This document shows, piece after piece, positions 55,622-63,284 of a DNA stretch of 64,000 bases. The stretch lies in assembly GCA_031292515.1 (NCBI GenBank), contig JARLGZ010000277.1:54363-118362 (forward strand). The letters are read 5' to 3'. The first letter of the stretch is position 1, and each line of letters opens with the position of its first letter. The position numbers and the translations under genes were made by a program. This stretch comes from Puia sp. GTDB lineage: Bacteria > Bacteroidota > Bacteroidia > Chitinophagales > Chitinophagaceae. Under the pieces are notes generated by a model. That model saw only the letters and a list, made by a program, of their open reading frames with translations. It was not told where the DNA came from and did no database searches.

Positions 55622-56170
55622 ATGGCGACGACTAAAGAGGTAATTCCGTTTTACAGGCTGGCCCTTGAAGGCGGACCGGGCATGAAAGACCAGGCAAGAC
55701 ACGACATGAAAATTCTTTGCAAGACAGGACTATTGGTAACGATGTGCATTGACCAAGTTGTTGCCGTACAACCAATCGATCCGCTTTTAAAGGAAATTAG
55801 TACCGAAGAAGATCTCAATTCCCTTGAAGTATTTAAATCCCATGTATTGGAAAAAAGTCAACTCGAACGACTGCATGAAAAGCTAAAGGCAATGGCATCC
55901 GTAAAGGAAATGTTCACTTATTTCGGATTTATTTTGGACAGCGGCCCGGGTATGAACAGTTCGGTAAAACTGGATATAAAAATATCTACCCGGATTGCAC
56001 TGCTACTGGTCGTCACCCTCGACCGGGGCAGCGCGGGAGCCGATTTTAGAAAGCTAATCGGGGGAGATGGTTTGGAGTTGATAGATGCTTTTAAAAAAGA
56101 GGTTTTGAAAAAGGCAGACCTGGAAAAAACATACGAGATCCTGATCGAATTGACCAAACCGAAGGAATAA
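55622..56170 (+). CDS. Hypothetical protein made of two tandem repeats
   Basis: A 182-residue protein with an internal duplication. Residues about 1-88 (EVIPFYRLALEGGPGMKDQARHDMKI ... FKSHVLEKSQLERLHEKLK) align with about 95-180 (EMFTYFGFILDSGPGMNSSVKLDIKI ... FKKEVLKKADLEKTYEILI). GPGM and D(M/I)KI stand at equal places in both. Neither repeat has a known motif. This is the only plus-strand gene between the oriT candidate and the right edge. It is closed by a terminator at 56189. Confidence 0.65.
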   Translation: MATTKEVIPFYRLALEGGPGMKDQARHDMKILCKTGLLVTMCIDQVVAVQPIDPLLKEISTEEDLNSLEVFKSHVLEKSQLERLHEKLKAMASVKEMFTYFGFILDSGPGMNSSVKLDIKISTRIALLLVVTLDRGSAGADFRKLIGGDGLELIDAFKKEVLKKADLEKTYEILIELTKPKE

Positions 56171-56188
56171 TGACCCTGGGCAGGAAAG

Positions 56189-56219
56189 AAAGCGAATGGG
56201 TAAGACCCACTCGCTTTTT
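56189..56219 (+). terminator. Intrinsic terminator after the two-repeat gene
   Basis: Stem AAAGCGA/TCGCTTT and TGGGT/ACCCA separated by one mismatch, loop AAG, followed by TT. It lies between two convergent genes, the two-repeat gene (ends 56170) and the RadC-like gene (ends 56228). Confidence 0.7.
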
Positions 56220-56227
56220 CCTAATGA

Positions 56228-56728
56228 CTATAGCTTTTCACTGCCGAGAAAAGAAAAATAACCGTACCGGGAGACGATTAAATGATCCAGCAATTGAATA
56301 CCCATGAGGTCGCAGGCTCTTTTAATTCCCGTGGTCACCCGCTCATCTGCTTCGCCAGGTATCAACAATCCTGAAGGGTGGTTGTGGGCCAGGATTATCC
56401 CCGTGGCATTCCCCAGGAGGGCTAAAGCTACAATCAGCGCTGGATCCATCGCAACACTCGTCCTGGTGCCCAGGGAAAGATTACAAATACCCAGAACCAT
56501 CCCGGCGTTGTTCACCAAGCAAACTTTAAATTGCTCAACCAATTCAATCGTAGAAAGATCCCAATCCTTTATAAAATACTCATACATATCACTCGAATTG
56601 GAGATTATCGGTAGTTGCCCGACCTTTCTGCCTGAACGATAGACCAGTTTTAGTCGAGGTATAGAATGAGATTCGAGGATTTTACCAGCCGCTTCGAACA
56701 GTTTCCCCTGGGGGTTTATTTTAGACAT
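56228..56728 (-). CDS. RadC-like JAB/MPN-domain protein
   Basis: A 166-residue protein of the RadC-like family common on mobile elements. The JAMM metal motif is clear: ILAHNHPSGLLIPGEADERVT, preceded by VCLVNNAGMVLGICNLSLGT. It lacks the N-terminal HhH part of full-length RadC. Its role is unknown; in some elements it is linked with anti-restriction or DNA processing genes. Same direction as the ssb gene, 66 bases downstream of it. Confidence 0.88.
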   Translation of the reverse strand: MSKINPQGKLFEAAGKILESHSIPRLKLVYRSGRKVGQLPIISNSSDMYEYFIKDWDLSTIELVEQFKVCLVNNAGMVLGICNLSLGTRTSVAMDPALIVALALLGNATGIILAHNHPSGLLIPGEADERVTTGIKRACDLMGIQLLDHLIVSRYGYFSFLGSEKL

Positions 56729-56794
56729 CGGATGTGCGTTGAAAAGTTAAAGAATAAGCGCCCCGATTTCCCGCGGCGCCCCGGGTATAATCAC

Positions 56795-57133
56795 TTAATG
56801 GAGGCGCCTGTTATCCTCCTCACCCCTTCTTTTATCTGTCAGCACTTTTATATCGTCAACATCCATTTTTATGAAGACTAAAACCCGCCCATCTTGTACG
56901 AAAAAATCGGCATAGGCATTGCTTCCGCTAACGAGAACCAACTCCCCGGCCCGAAGTCGACCTTTAATCTTTGAATTTTTCCAAAAGGAGCACTGGACGT
57001 AATCTTTTTTAACGACTGTCATACCGTCTTTTTCAGAATGCCTTTCCGAAACGATCGTAAAATCAGCCACAAAGCAACCGTTCACTTCCTTGAATTTTGC
57101 ATCCTTCGCGAGATTTCCAATAAATGTTTGCAT
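56795..57133 (-). CDS. ssb: Single-stranded DNA-binding protein, short form without acidic tip
   Basis: A 112-residue OB-fold protein. GNLAKDAKFKEVNG...VADFTIVSER, KKDYVQCSFWKNSKIKGRLRAGELVLVSGSNAYADF: typical SSB strands. It ends RRGEEDNRRLH, lacking the acidic DD(I/L)PF tip that recruits partner proteins. The start is 35 bases from the edge of a 261-base hairpin element at 57168. In conjugative leading regions ssb is a hallmark gene that protects entering single strands. Confidence 0.88.
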   Translation of the reverse strand: MQTFIGNLAKDAKFKEVNGCFVADFTIVSERHSEKDGMTVVKKDYVQCSFWKNSKIKGRLRAGELVLVSGSNAYADFFVQDGRVLVFIKMDVDDIKVLTDKRRGEEDNRRLH

Positions 57134-57167
57134 GTTTTTTAAATTTTAATGTAAATAAATGGTGGGG

Positions 57168-57428
57168 CGATACTCGGCACAGGGCCTCGTTCGTTCACCC
57201 TTACGCGACCAGCGAGTTCAGATGGATTGGAGCGGAAGTCAAGGTTTTCGTAAAAAAAATACGACCTCAAAAGATCCGCCCCGCAGAGCGGGGTACCTCG
57301 GAGCAAAGCGGTTGGAGGTGGAGATTTTTTTTATGAAACCGGCGACCGGAGACGACCGCAGAGAGGCGCAGGGAAGACCTTTACTTCCGTGGAAAGACAT
57401 CGTACAATAAATGTGGGTGTGCGAAAAG
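57168..57428 (-). repeat. Structured element type I, copy A
   Basis: A 261-base element almost identical to copy B at 61103. It can fold into a long imperfect hairpin: CGGAAGT...ACTTCCG (57233 with 57383), GGTTTTC with GAAACC, A-run with T-run, and an inner stem CCCCGC/GCGGGG (57279-57293, loop AGA). It ends 35 bases before the ssb start. Candidate single-strand promoter or structured leader. Confidence 0.75.
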
Positions 57429-57724
57429 AGCCGGAGCGTGGGGAAAGGGCAGCCGGCAATTTTGCCCCCCGCTTTCAGTGGTTGTACAATTCCAGGTATC
57501 GGCCTGCCCGTCGAAATTTTTCAGCGAGAAATTGGCAATTCAGACGCTTCGACCGGCACCTGAGTAGTAACGGGTTAACCGTCGAGGGTTCTACCAGGAG
57601 ACAACAAAGAGGATTTTTGCCTCGGATAAGTTGTTCGGTTTTATAGACATGATATAATTTTCAATGTTTCTTTAGAAGGCGGAAAGCTGTCCTATCCTGG
57701 AACAACCTCCCGCCGGCTACAGTC
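57429..57724. other. Spacer between element A and the next gene
   Basis: About 300 bases with no supported gene; the plus-strand frame here looks like a shadow. No clear terminator placed. Confidence 0.4.
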
Positions 57725-58096
57725 CTAAATGCTCAACGGTGATCCAATCAAATCGACCCGAAAGCACCAACAATCGAGGATCCCAATAAAATGGAAACCT
57801 TTCGAAGTAAGCAGATGTTCGTTTTCTGAATTTCGGCCAGGGACATAGATCGCATAGTCATCCAGATGTACAAAGACTTTGGAAAGCATTTGAACGCTTT
57901 TAAATCCTTCATACAATTCCTGGAGATAGGTGTTTTTGCCCAAGCCGGCTTCGATTACGGCCATCAATTCCAACTGCCGAAGCTGGTATTGCTTGTAGAG
58001 CAGCCGTTCCCGATCCCTGAGCTGTAAATAGTTTGCCGGGTCTTGAAGATCACGGTCAATTTCGAGAAATCGATCGGAGAGTTTTTTCATTTCCAT
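57725..58096 (-). CDS. Hypothetical protein, family 1 of the region (copy 1)
   Basis: A 123-residue protein from ATG 58096 (or 58090). No signal or membrane helix. The pattern DLQDPANYLQLRDRERLLYKQYQLRQLELMAVIEAG, then HLDDYAIYVPG and ENEHLLTSKGFHF resembles the protein at 60207: shared DP..Y, YK..QL..L.L..V, Y..L...., GF and a final aromatic-rich end. Family not recognised. Sits directly downstream of a structured element (type II, E). Confidence 0.6.
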   Translation of the reverse strand: MEMKKLSDRFLEIDRDLQDPANYLQLRDRERLLYKQYQLRQLELMAVIEAGLGKNTYLQELYEGFKSVQMLSKVFVHLDDYAIYVPGRNSENEHLLTSKGFHFIGILDCWCFRVDLIGSPLSI

Positions 58097-58133
58097 AAAC
58101 GATGATTTAATGATTAAAAATTGAATTGACGAG

Positions 58134-58342
58134 CTCCCCGGGCATGGGTGAGACCGGACATGGCGAAGGATTTTTCCTGTGCAATGAGAGAAGGGCGCGG
58201 GATCTGTGTTTATGCCCTTTTGTCGATCTGCGGAGCAGATCACCACACTTTCCGGGTATAAATGAGTGCCGTGCGGAAGGACCTGTGTTCGCAGGAAAAA
58301 TCCTTCAAGACATTCCGGGTGAACCCATAAATTTGCGGGTCA
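58134..58342 (-). repeat. Structured element type II, copy E
   Basis: A 209-base element with a perfect 15-base inverted repeat (GAAGGATTTTTCCTG at 58165 with its complement at 58292) and an outer arm ATGGGT/ACCCAT. Ends CCGGGCATGGGT and GAACCCATAAATTTGCG match the ends of element F at 59163. It ends about 38 bases before the gene start at 58096. Confidence 0.7.
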
Positions 58343-58398
58343 ATTAATTTTTACTGTTTAATAGCAGTACTGACGTCGGTGCATTAAAATACCCTATG

Positions 58399-58431
58399 AA
58401 AAAGGGCCGCGTTCGATACGCCGGCCTTTTT
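58399..58431 (-). terminator. Terminator after the gene at 58582
   Basis: Stem of AAAAAGG(G)CCG against CGGCCTTTTT with one bulged base; on the minus strand it is followed by five T. A second hairpin (GGGGAAAGGT with ACCTTCCCC, 58507-58536) lies between it and the stop codon at 58582. Confidence 0.65.
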
Positions 58432-58581
58432 CCCCTCCGGGCAAGTAATGAAAGGGATTTGTGGGAAGGCGGGGGAAAACCGTGAAGCCCGGGAGACAAA
58501 GAAAACGGGGAAAGGTCCCGTGTTGGAACCTTCCCCCGTGAAAGCGCTCTGTTTTTCAAGGCACTTTTTTAAGAAAGTGGG

Positions 58582-59130
58582 TTAAGAGCCGATGCCTAAC
58601 CTGATCACATTGTCTTCAAACAATTCGAGACTTTCCAGGTACAGATCGTCAAAACCATGCATATAAACACCGACTTCTTTGTAATGATTCTTATAGATAT
58701 CGGCATAGACGAGGGCCGTTTGCCAAGCGTAATAGTTGAAGTCACTGACAATTACCCGGCCGACCTTATGAGAAGCATGCTGGTCCAGGTCGAATAACCT
58801 AACCAGCGGGTAGAGGGTCGCTTTTACCGATTTTTCGAAAGGGTAGTCAATCCAAACCGATACTGGTTTTTGGATTTGAACATGGGCTTCAAGTAACGTT
58901 TCCACCTCCGCCCAATTCATATCGGACGAAAGAAGCCTGATTTGCTCTACCTGAAGGGTAGCAAGCGTTTTTAGGTGAAGATAGTAGGGGATACTTTGCA
59001 AACATTTTCCGGCTTCTTCAGGTTGCGGTTCAATTGCCCACTCGAAATCGTTCGAGACGACGTCTTGGTAGTTGTGGATCCTGTAATCGAACGGGTGGCT
59101 TTTCGAATCATCCCAGTTTAAAAATTCCAT
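58582..59130 (-). CDS. Hypothetical protein
   Basis: A 182-residue soluble protein from ATG 59130. Acidic and aromatic-rich (MEFLNWDDSKSHPFDYRIHNYQ; VRLFDLDQHASHKVGRVIVSDFNYYAWQTALVYADIYKNHYKEVGVYMHGFDDLYLESLELF). No family recognised. The pattern of aromatic and acidic residues resembles DNA-mimic-like or enzyme-inhibiting small proteins of mobile elements only superficially. Directly downstream of element F. Confidence 0.6.
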   Translation of the reverse strand: MEFLNWDDSKSHPFDYRIHNYQDVVSNDFEWAIEPQPEEAGKCLQSIPYYLHLKTLATLQVEQIRLLSSDMNWAEVETLLEAHVQIQKPVSVWIDYPFEKSVKATLYPLVRLFDLDQHASHKVGRVIVSDFNYYAWQTALVYADIYKNHYKEVGVYMHGFDDLYLESLELFEDNVIRLGIGS

Positions 59131-59162
59131 AAATTTTTTTTTAAAAAATGAAATAAATATTT

Positions 59163-59298
59163 CACCCCGGGCACGGGTTCGGCGGGGAAAACGCCAAGGA
59201 GGAACGGAATATCAAGGAGGGCCTTGTGCGTGGCTTCGCGTTTATATGCCGTAGTTCCTTGCGTTAAAAAGGTTCCCCGCGAACCCGTAAATTTGTGA
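59163..59298 (-). repeat. Structured element type II, copy F
   Basis: A 136-base element. Outer arms ACGGGTTCG(G)CGGGGAA at 59173 and its complement at 59273-59288 pair over 16 bases with one bulge; an inner stem AACGC..AAGGA..GAAC pairs with GTTCCTTGCGTT. Ends CCGGGCACGGGT and GAACCCGTAAATTTGTG match element E. It lies 33 bases before the start at 59130. Confidence 0.7.
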
Positions 59299-59338
59299 TA
59301 CTATTTTTTCTAATATTTTATTAGGGATGTATGCACTA

Positions 59339-59456
59339 CGAAGGGGCGACCGGCCCCGTTGGGAAGCGTAGCGACAAAGAGGGGATGTGTTTTAGGGAGC
59401 CGCCCTACGAAGGCAGCGACCGCCCCGTTGGGGAGCGCAGCGACACAGAGGGGATG
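59339..59456. repeat. Two tandem GC-rich direct repeats
   Basis: Two roughly 50-base units (starting ACGAAGG, with GCGACCG, CCCCGTTGGG, GCGACA and ending GAGGGGATG) at 59339 and 59406, about 67 bases apart. Shared core with several substitutions. Function unknown; their GC content differs from the AT-rich sequence around them. Confidence 0.6.
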
Positions 59457-59560
59457 GCTTTCCAGGGCGCCGGCGACCGGTCTTCAGTATAAAGCGAGCC
59501 TTCATACTAAAGACGCCGATAATATAAATATGCCTTAAATAAACTCGCTAAAATAAAAAT

Positions 59561-59577
59561 GGCCGCCAAAGGCGGCC
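59561..59577 (-). terminator. Intrinsic terminator of the 59609 gene
   Basis: Perfect stem GGCCGCC/GGCGGCC with a three-base loop; on the minus strand it is followed by ATTTTTATTTT. It lies 32 bases past the stop codon at 59609. Confidence 0.75.
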
Positions 59578-59608
59578 GCGATTTTGTAATACGAGGACGA
59601 GAAAATAA

Positions 59609-60052
59609 TTATTGATCCGCTTTCCTTTTGGAAAGTGCTACCAAAGTCAACACTGCGTAGCCTAGCGCTGCTAACCAGGAAAAGAAAGAAGCCTGAGACG
59701 AATTTTTCAAAATAAAATGAACACCCGCCTGTACCGCCCAAATATGAAGCACAAAGCAGAACAATACAAAGAGGGTCGTCAGTATTGTCGTACCACCTGG
59801 CTGCTTAAATTTTAAAATATTCAGTAATAAAACCTCAATTAAGACAATCAATGCAGCTCCGCCAGCAACTACAAAGAGTTTCCATAAATAAGGATCAGTA
59901 CCCTTCCCTATCGAAGAATAAACGATTATCATCACTAAAATTTGAGGGAGGAAGGGCACAATAGACCCCAAAAGCCACCCTATTAATTTACCTAGTCTAT
60001 CAATATTTCCAGGCTGGTAAGGATTGGAAAAGTAGATGCCGTCGAGCCACAT
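59609..60052 (-). CDS. Small membrane protein of unknown function
   Basis: A 147-residue protein with four hydrophobic segments (about 24-45, 58-80, 89-111, 120-140) and a short polar N-terminus. No family recognised. ATG 60052. It follows the 60207 gene after 155 bases that hold a terminator hairpin. The type of gene fits entry-exclusion or membrane-stress functions of mobile elements, but there is no direct evidence. Confidence 0.65.
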   Translation of the reverse strand: MWLDGIYFSNPYQPGNIDRLGKLIGWLLGSIVPFLPQILVMIIVYSSIGKGTDPYLWKLFVVAGGAALIVLIEVLLLNILKFKQPGGTTILTTLFVLFCFVLHIWAVQAGVHFILKNSSQASFFSWLAALGYAVLTLVALSKRKADQ

Positions 60053-60170
60053 AACCTATTATTATTGTCTGCAAAAATACAAATTTGCTACAAATCTTGT
60101 TCTTCAAATTCGGTGGACGATTGCAACCACACACCAATTAAGTCTTTAAACGAATAGCAATAGTATCATA

Positions 60171-60199
60171 AAAGAGGGTAGAAATTTCCTACCCCCTTT
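60171..60199 (-). terminator. Hairpin after the 60207 gene
   Basis: Stem GGGTAG/CTACCC extended by A/T pairs, followed on the minus strand by TCTTTTAT, directly downstream of the stop codon at 60207. Confidence 0.65.
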
Positions 60200-60206
60200 A
60201 TAAAAA

Positions 60207-60557
60207 TCAGGGCTTTTCCTGATAGATCCAGGCCCGCAATTGCCTTTTGTAAGTAAATCCATCCTTTTTCAGAAAGTGCCCGAAAATAAACATCCGATGG
60301 TAAACATATAATTCCATCGTTTCGGGATGTGAAAGCACATCTGTAAAGCGTATATATTTTTTCATTCTCAACGCCAGGCGCTTATATTTTTCCCGATTCT
60401 TTTCCGGTCCCGCCACTGACAGCAACCTCAACTCCTCTAATTGAAAATGCTTGTACCGATTCTTAACCTCAGAAGAAGTCTTGTAATAGGTAAGAGGGTC
60501 TTTGAATTGCTGGATGATTTGCTGTGTCAATGAAAACTCCCCTTGATTTTTTTGCAT
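60207..60557 (-). CDS. Hypothetical protein, family 1 of the region (copy 2)
   Basis: A 116-residue protein from ATG 60557. Homologous to the gene at 57725: FKDPLTYYKTSSEVKNRYKHFQLEELRLLSVAG, then HPETMELYVY and HFLKKDGFTYKRQLRAWIYQ. Basic, no signal peptide. It lies 42 bases downstream of the 60599 gene, same strand, so the two are probably co-transcribed. Confidence 0.65.
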   Translation of the reverse strand: MQKNQGEFSLTQQIIQQFKDPLTYYKTSSEVKNRYKHFQLEELRLLSVAGPEKNREKYKRLALRMKKYIRFTDVLSHPETMELYVYHRMFIFGHFLKKDGFTYKRQLRAWIYQEKP

Positions 60558-60598
60558 AAATAAAATTTTAATATTAAAAGAAAGAAAATACAATCCGA

Positions 60599-61048
60599 CT
60601 AGCTGAGTTCAGGTCTCACGGACAAAAAACCCAACGCTGAAACACGTTTAAGCCATTCATTTGCAATATGGCTGTGAATGTCTTGTAGATACCGGTCGAT
60701 CGAACCAAGTTTTCCATTCTCTTCAATGGGTATACTGACCGCTTCTTTGAAAGGATCACGACGAAGCGATCCGGCAAATATGCAGACGTTGGATAAAGAC
60801 CATCTAAGAAAATTCCGTGCATCGACAAGTATGAATGTCATCTTCGGATCACATGACGCTTCATTCTTGATAAAGTAGTACTGGCTTAACGTGAAGCAAA
60901 TACCCCTACCGTACGCAGTATCAACTTGGCCAGTTTTTTGCAAAACCAGGAACACTACGCCTTGTCTCAGTTCAAGTCTTGAATTCTTTCCTAATTTTTG
61001 GGTCAACTCCAAAAACACTTTGGTCGCCTCATGATTCATTTTTAGCAT
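60599..61048 (-). CDS. Hypothetical protein, family 2 of the region (copy 1)
   Basis: A 149-residue protein from ATG 61048, matching the paralogue at 62738 from the first residue (MLKMNHEATKVFLEL with MKSLNENSTKIFVTL). Shared pattern: LQK or LQR, YGRG or YQKG, MTFILVDAR or MCFIVVDRR, SNVCIF or SNVIIY, F.E, a C-terminal ANEWL/ANDWL. A third relative is at 61690. The family may correspond to DUF6908-type proteins; I am not certain. Preceded 55 bases upstream by element B. Confidence 0.65.
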   Translation of the reverse strand: MLKMNHEATKVFLELTQKLGKNSRLELRQGVVFLVLQKTGQVDTAYGRGICFTLSQYYFIKNEASCDPKMTFILVDARNFLRWSLSNVCIFAGSLRRDPFKEAVSIPIEENGKLGSIDRYLQDIHSHIANEWLKRVSALGFLSVRPELS

Positions 61049-61102
61049 ATATAGGGCGTCAAATTCCCGCGACGCGACCGGGGGTTAATAGTTAAAATTT
61101 GT

Positions 61103-61362
61103 CGATACTCGGCACAGGGCCTCGTTCGTTCACCCTTACGCGACCAGCGAGTTCAGATGGATTGGAGCGGAAGTCAAGGTTTTCGTAAAAAAATACGACC
61201 TCAAAAGATCCGTCCCGCGGAGCGGGATACTTTGGAGCAAAGCGGTTGGAGGTGGAGATTTTTTTTATGAAACCGGCGACCGGAGACGAGCGCAGAGAGG
61301 CGCAGGGAAGACCTTTACTTCCGTGGAAAGACATCGTACAATAAATGTGGGTGTGCGAAAAG
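61103..61362 (-). repeat. Structured element type I, copy B
   Basis: A 260-base element nearly identical to copy A at 57168. Differences include one A in the long A-run and changes in the inner stem, where C57279-G57293 of copy A becomes T61213-A61227, keeping the pair. It ends 55 bases before the start at 61048. Confidence 0.78.
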
Positions 61363-61689
61363 CGCCTATTCGATTACTCATACTTTGGTTTTTCGTAAAT
61401 CGGAATAGTATTCGATAGTGGATGTTAGTGCCAGCGAGTTGACTGAATAGATGGTCCCCACGGTGGAACCAATAGAAACAAACCTACCAGGTATATGATG
61501 GATGCTCGCCGGGTGCCAAAGGCGCCGGCAACTACCCCTGCTCGATGTTTCGCGCAGCGGAACGAGAGGCCTGCTGTTTCTGAAACATATAAACACGGAG
61601 CCCAGTGCCAAATGCGCGGGCGAGCTACCGATTTTTGCAACATGGCTTGGATAGAGATCAGGCCTCCACCCAAACCATGTCGACTTTGG
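61363..61689. other. Spacer after element B
   Basis: About 330 bases; no gene supported. Several overlapping short frames on both strands have no protein-like features. Confidence 0.4.
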
Positions 61690-62145
61690 CTAGTAAGATC
61701 GAACCTCGACTTCTCCATTTAAAAAGCCCATACGTGCAATTTGGTGAAGCCAGGAATCCGCAAACTTGCAATAAATACTTTGAAGTTGTTCGTTTGCGGT
61801 TAGGCGCACCAAGTCCTCTATTTCAAGACACCATTCCCCAATGCCTCCGTGTACCCCCATATAGGATGGATAGAAGCCCATGGGATATTTTTGGCCCTCT
61901 TTCACAATCACTATAAAGTGCATGGTGAATAGTTTTTCCCACCTAAGCGCGGTGAAATAGTACTCTGTCAGAAAAAAACCGTATCCACTGCCTTCGGGGG
62001 TCTCAAAATCGCAGGGTTCATACTCGCCATCTTTGCAAAAATTAAATTTTAATGTTCCATTAGACATGTTCACAATAGGCTGACCATTTGCCAACGTGAG
62101 AATTTTTGTAATAAACTGAGCTGATTCTTCGCTTATTTTCTTCAT
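61690..62145 (-). CDS. Hypothetical protein, family 2 of the region (copy 2)
   Basis: A 151-residue protein from ATG 62145. More divergent than its relatives at 60599 and 62738 but aligned in N-terminus (MKKISEESAQFITKIL), the MHFIVIV strand and C-terminus (FADSWLHQIARMGFL). No signal or membrane helix. It lies 59 bases from element C. Confidence 0.62.
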   Translation of the reverse strand: MKKISEESAQFITKILTLANGQPIVNMSNGTLKFNFCKDGEYEPCDFETPEGSGYGFFLTEYYFTALRWEKLFTMHFIVIVKEGQKYPMGFYPSYMGVHGGIGEWCLEIEDLVRLTANEQLQSIYCKFADSWLHQIARMGFLNGEVEVRSY

Positions 62146-62203
62146 ACGATTACATACCGGATTACCCGCGGTATGAACGGGAGTTTGTTGAATAAATCGA
62201 ATT

Positions 62204-62436
62204 GTGTCGGATGAGAAGCCTGATCCCTCATCACACCCTGACAATACGAGGCCACGGAGGGGAAGTCAAGGTTGCGCTAAAAAAAATACTACCCTTGAAA
62301 AAGTCGTCCGACGAGTCGGGGACTTTTAGCGAAGCGGTTCAAGGGTGGAGATTTTTTTTGCATGCACCAGACCGGAGCGAAGCGGAGGGCCACCTTGACT
62401 TCCCTGGAGTGGCATCGTATTTTCAGGGTGGGTTTG
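62204..62436 (-). repeat. Structured element type I, copy C (diverged)
   Basis: Shares the layout of copies A and B: GAAGTCAAGG, A-run and AATACTACCCTTG, a hairpin AAAAGTC...GACTTTT, AGCGAAGCGG, GGGTGGAGATTTTTTTT, then CACCTTGACTTCC and GGCATCGTA. The arms GGGAAGTCAAGGT/ACCTTGACTTCCC pair over 13 bases. Ends 59 bases before the start at 62145. Confidence 0.7.
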
Positions 62437-62737
62437 CTTGGATTAACAAGCAGTCTTTCCTGGGTTTAAAAGACTCAGACTTCCTGCCACACCTATAACC
62501 TATTAAAACCGATAGATACGGTAGACGCAGCCAAAGGCTAAGTCAACCTCAATCCCGAAGCGAGCATTGCAAAGCGGAGGGCCTAAAAATGAGCAGGGGG
62601 AAACAAACCACAAGGAAATTTTAGATAATATTGCCCTATCAGCGATCTTTTGGTTGCATTCCTTTTGAAAAAAGACCCGATCAATTTCTTGACCGGGCCA
62701 CCCAAAGCCTATCGGGTCATCTTAGAATTGCTACTGG
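62437..62737. other. Spacer with terminator-like hairpin
   Basis: No gene supported. GACCCGAT at 62674 pairs with ATCGGGTC at 62711; on the minus strand this is followed by TTTTTT, so it probably ends the 62738 transcript. Confidence 0.5.
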
Positions 62738-63181
62738 CTATTTCGATAAATCGAAACAATCCTGCGATTGTATATCATATAACCAATCATTAGCAAACTC
62801 AATGTGTTTTCTCAATAGTTTTGCATTAATATTCGCGACAGTGCCCTTGACAATGGTAAGACATTCTTCAAACTCATTGAAACTCCCAAGGCACAATGAT
62901 TGCGGATAAATAATCACATTACTTATTCGAAGATCATCCCTAAATCTCCTATCAACGACAATAAAACACATTTCCTGTCCTTCAAAGGAGATTCCTTCAC
63001 TATTTACCGAAAATGTCAGCGTATATACCGTTCCTTTTTGGTAGTTAACATAGACCTGTTCATTCCTTTGTAACGTCAGATATAAAACATTTTCTGCATT
63101 TATGGTCAATTTATCTTCACGGCCCATTTTTTCAATTAGGGTAACAAATATTTTTGTGCTGTTTTCGTTAAGACTTTTCAT
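62738..63181 (-). CDS. Hypothetical protein, family 2 of the region (copy 3)
   Basis: A 147-residue protein from ATG 63181. Paralogue of 60599 and 61690 (LNENSTKIFVTLIEKMGREDKLTI, MCFIVVDRRFRDDLRISNVIIYPQSL, FANDWLYDIQ). Soluble. It follows the ssb gene at 63285 by about 100 bases in the same direction and is probably co-transcribed with it from element D. Confidence 0.67.
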   Translation of the reverse strand: MKSLNENSTKIFVTLIEKMGREDKLTINAENVLYLTLQRNEQVYVNYQKGTVYTLTFSVNSEGISFEGQEMCFIVVDRRFRDDLRISNVIIYPQSLCLGSFNEFEECLTIVKGTVANINAKLLRKHIEFANDWLYDIQSQDCFDLSK

Positions 63182-63284
63182 ATTTCTTAGGTTTTCTGAC
63201 AATCTGCAATCAAATCATTGATGGGAGAGGAAAAGATAAAGGGCGTCACGGATAGCCCGTAGCGCCAATGGGATTTCGGAGTAA

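Noticed and set aside
57168..61362. Transposable element or MITE for the repeated 260-bp elements
   Set aside because: No terminal inverted repeats with target duplications were found, and all copies have fixed position and orientation next to start codons.
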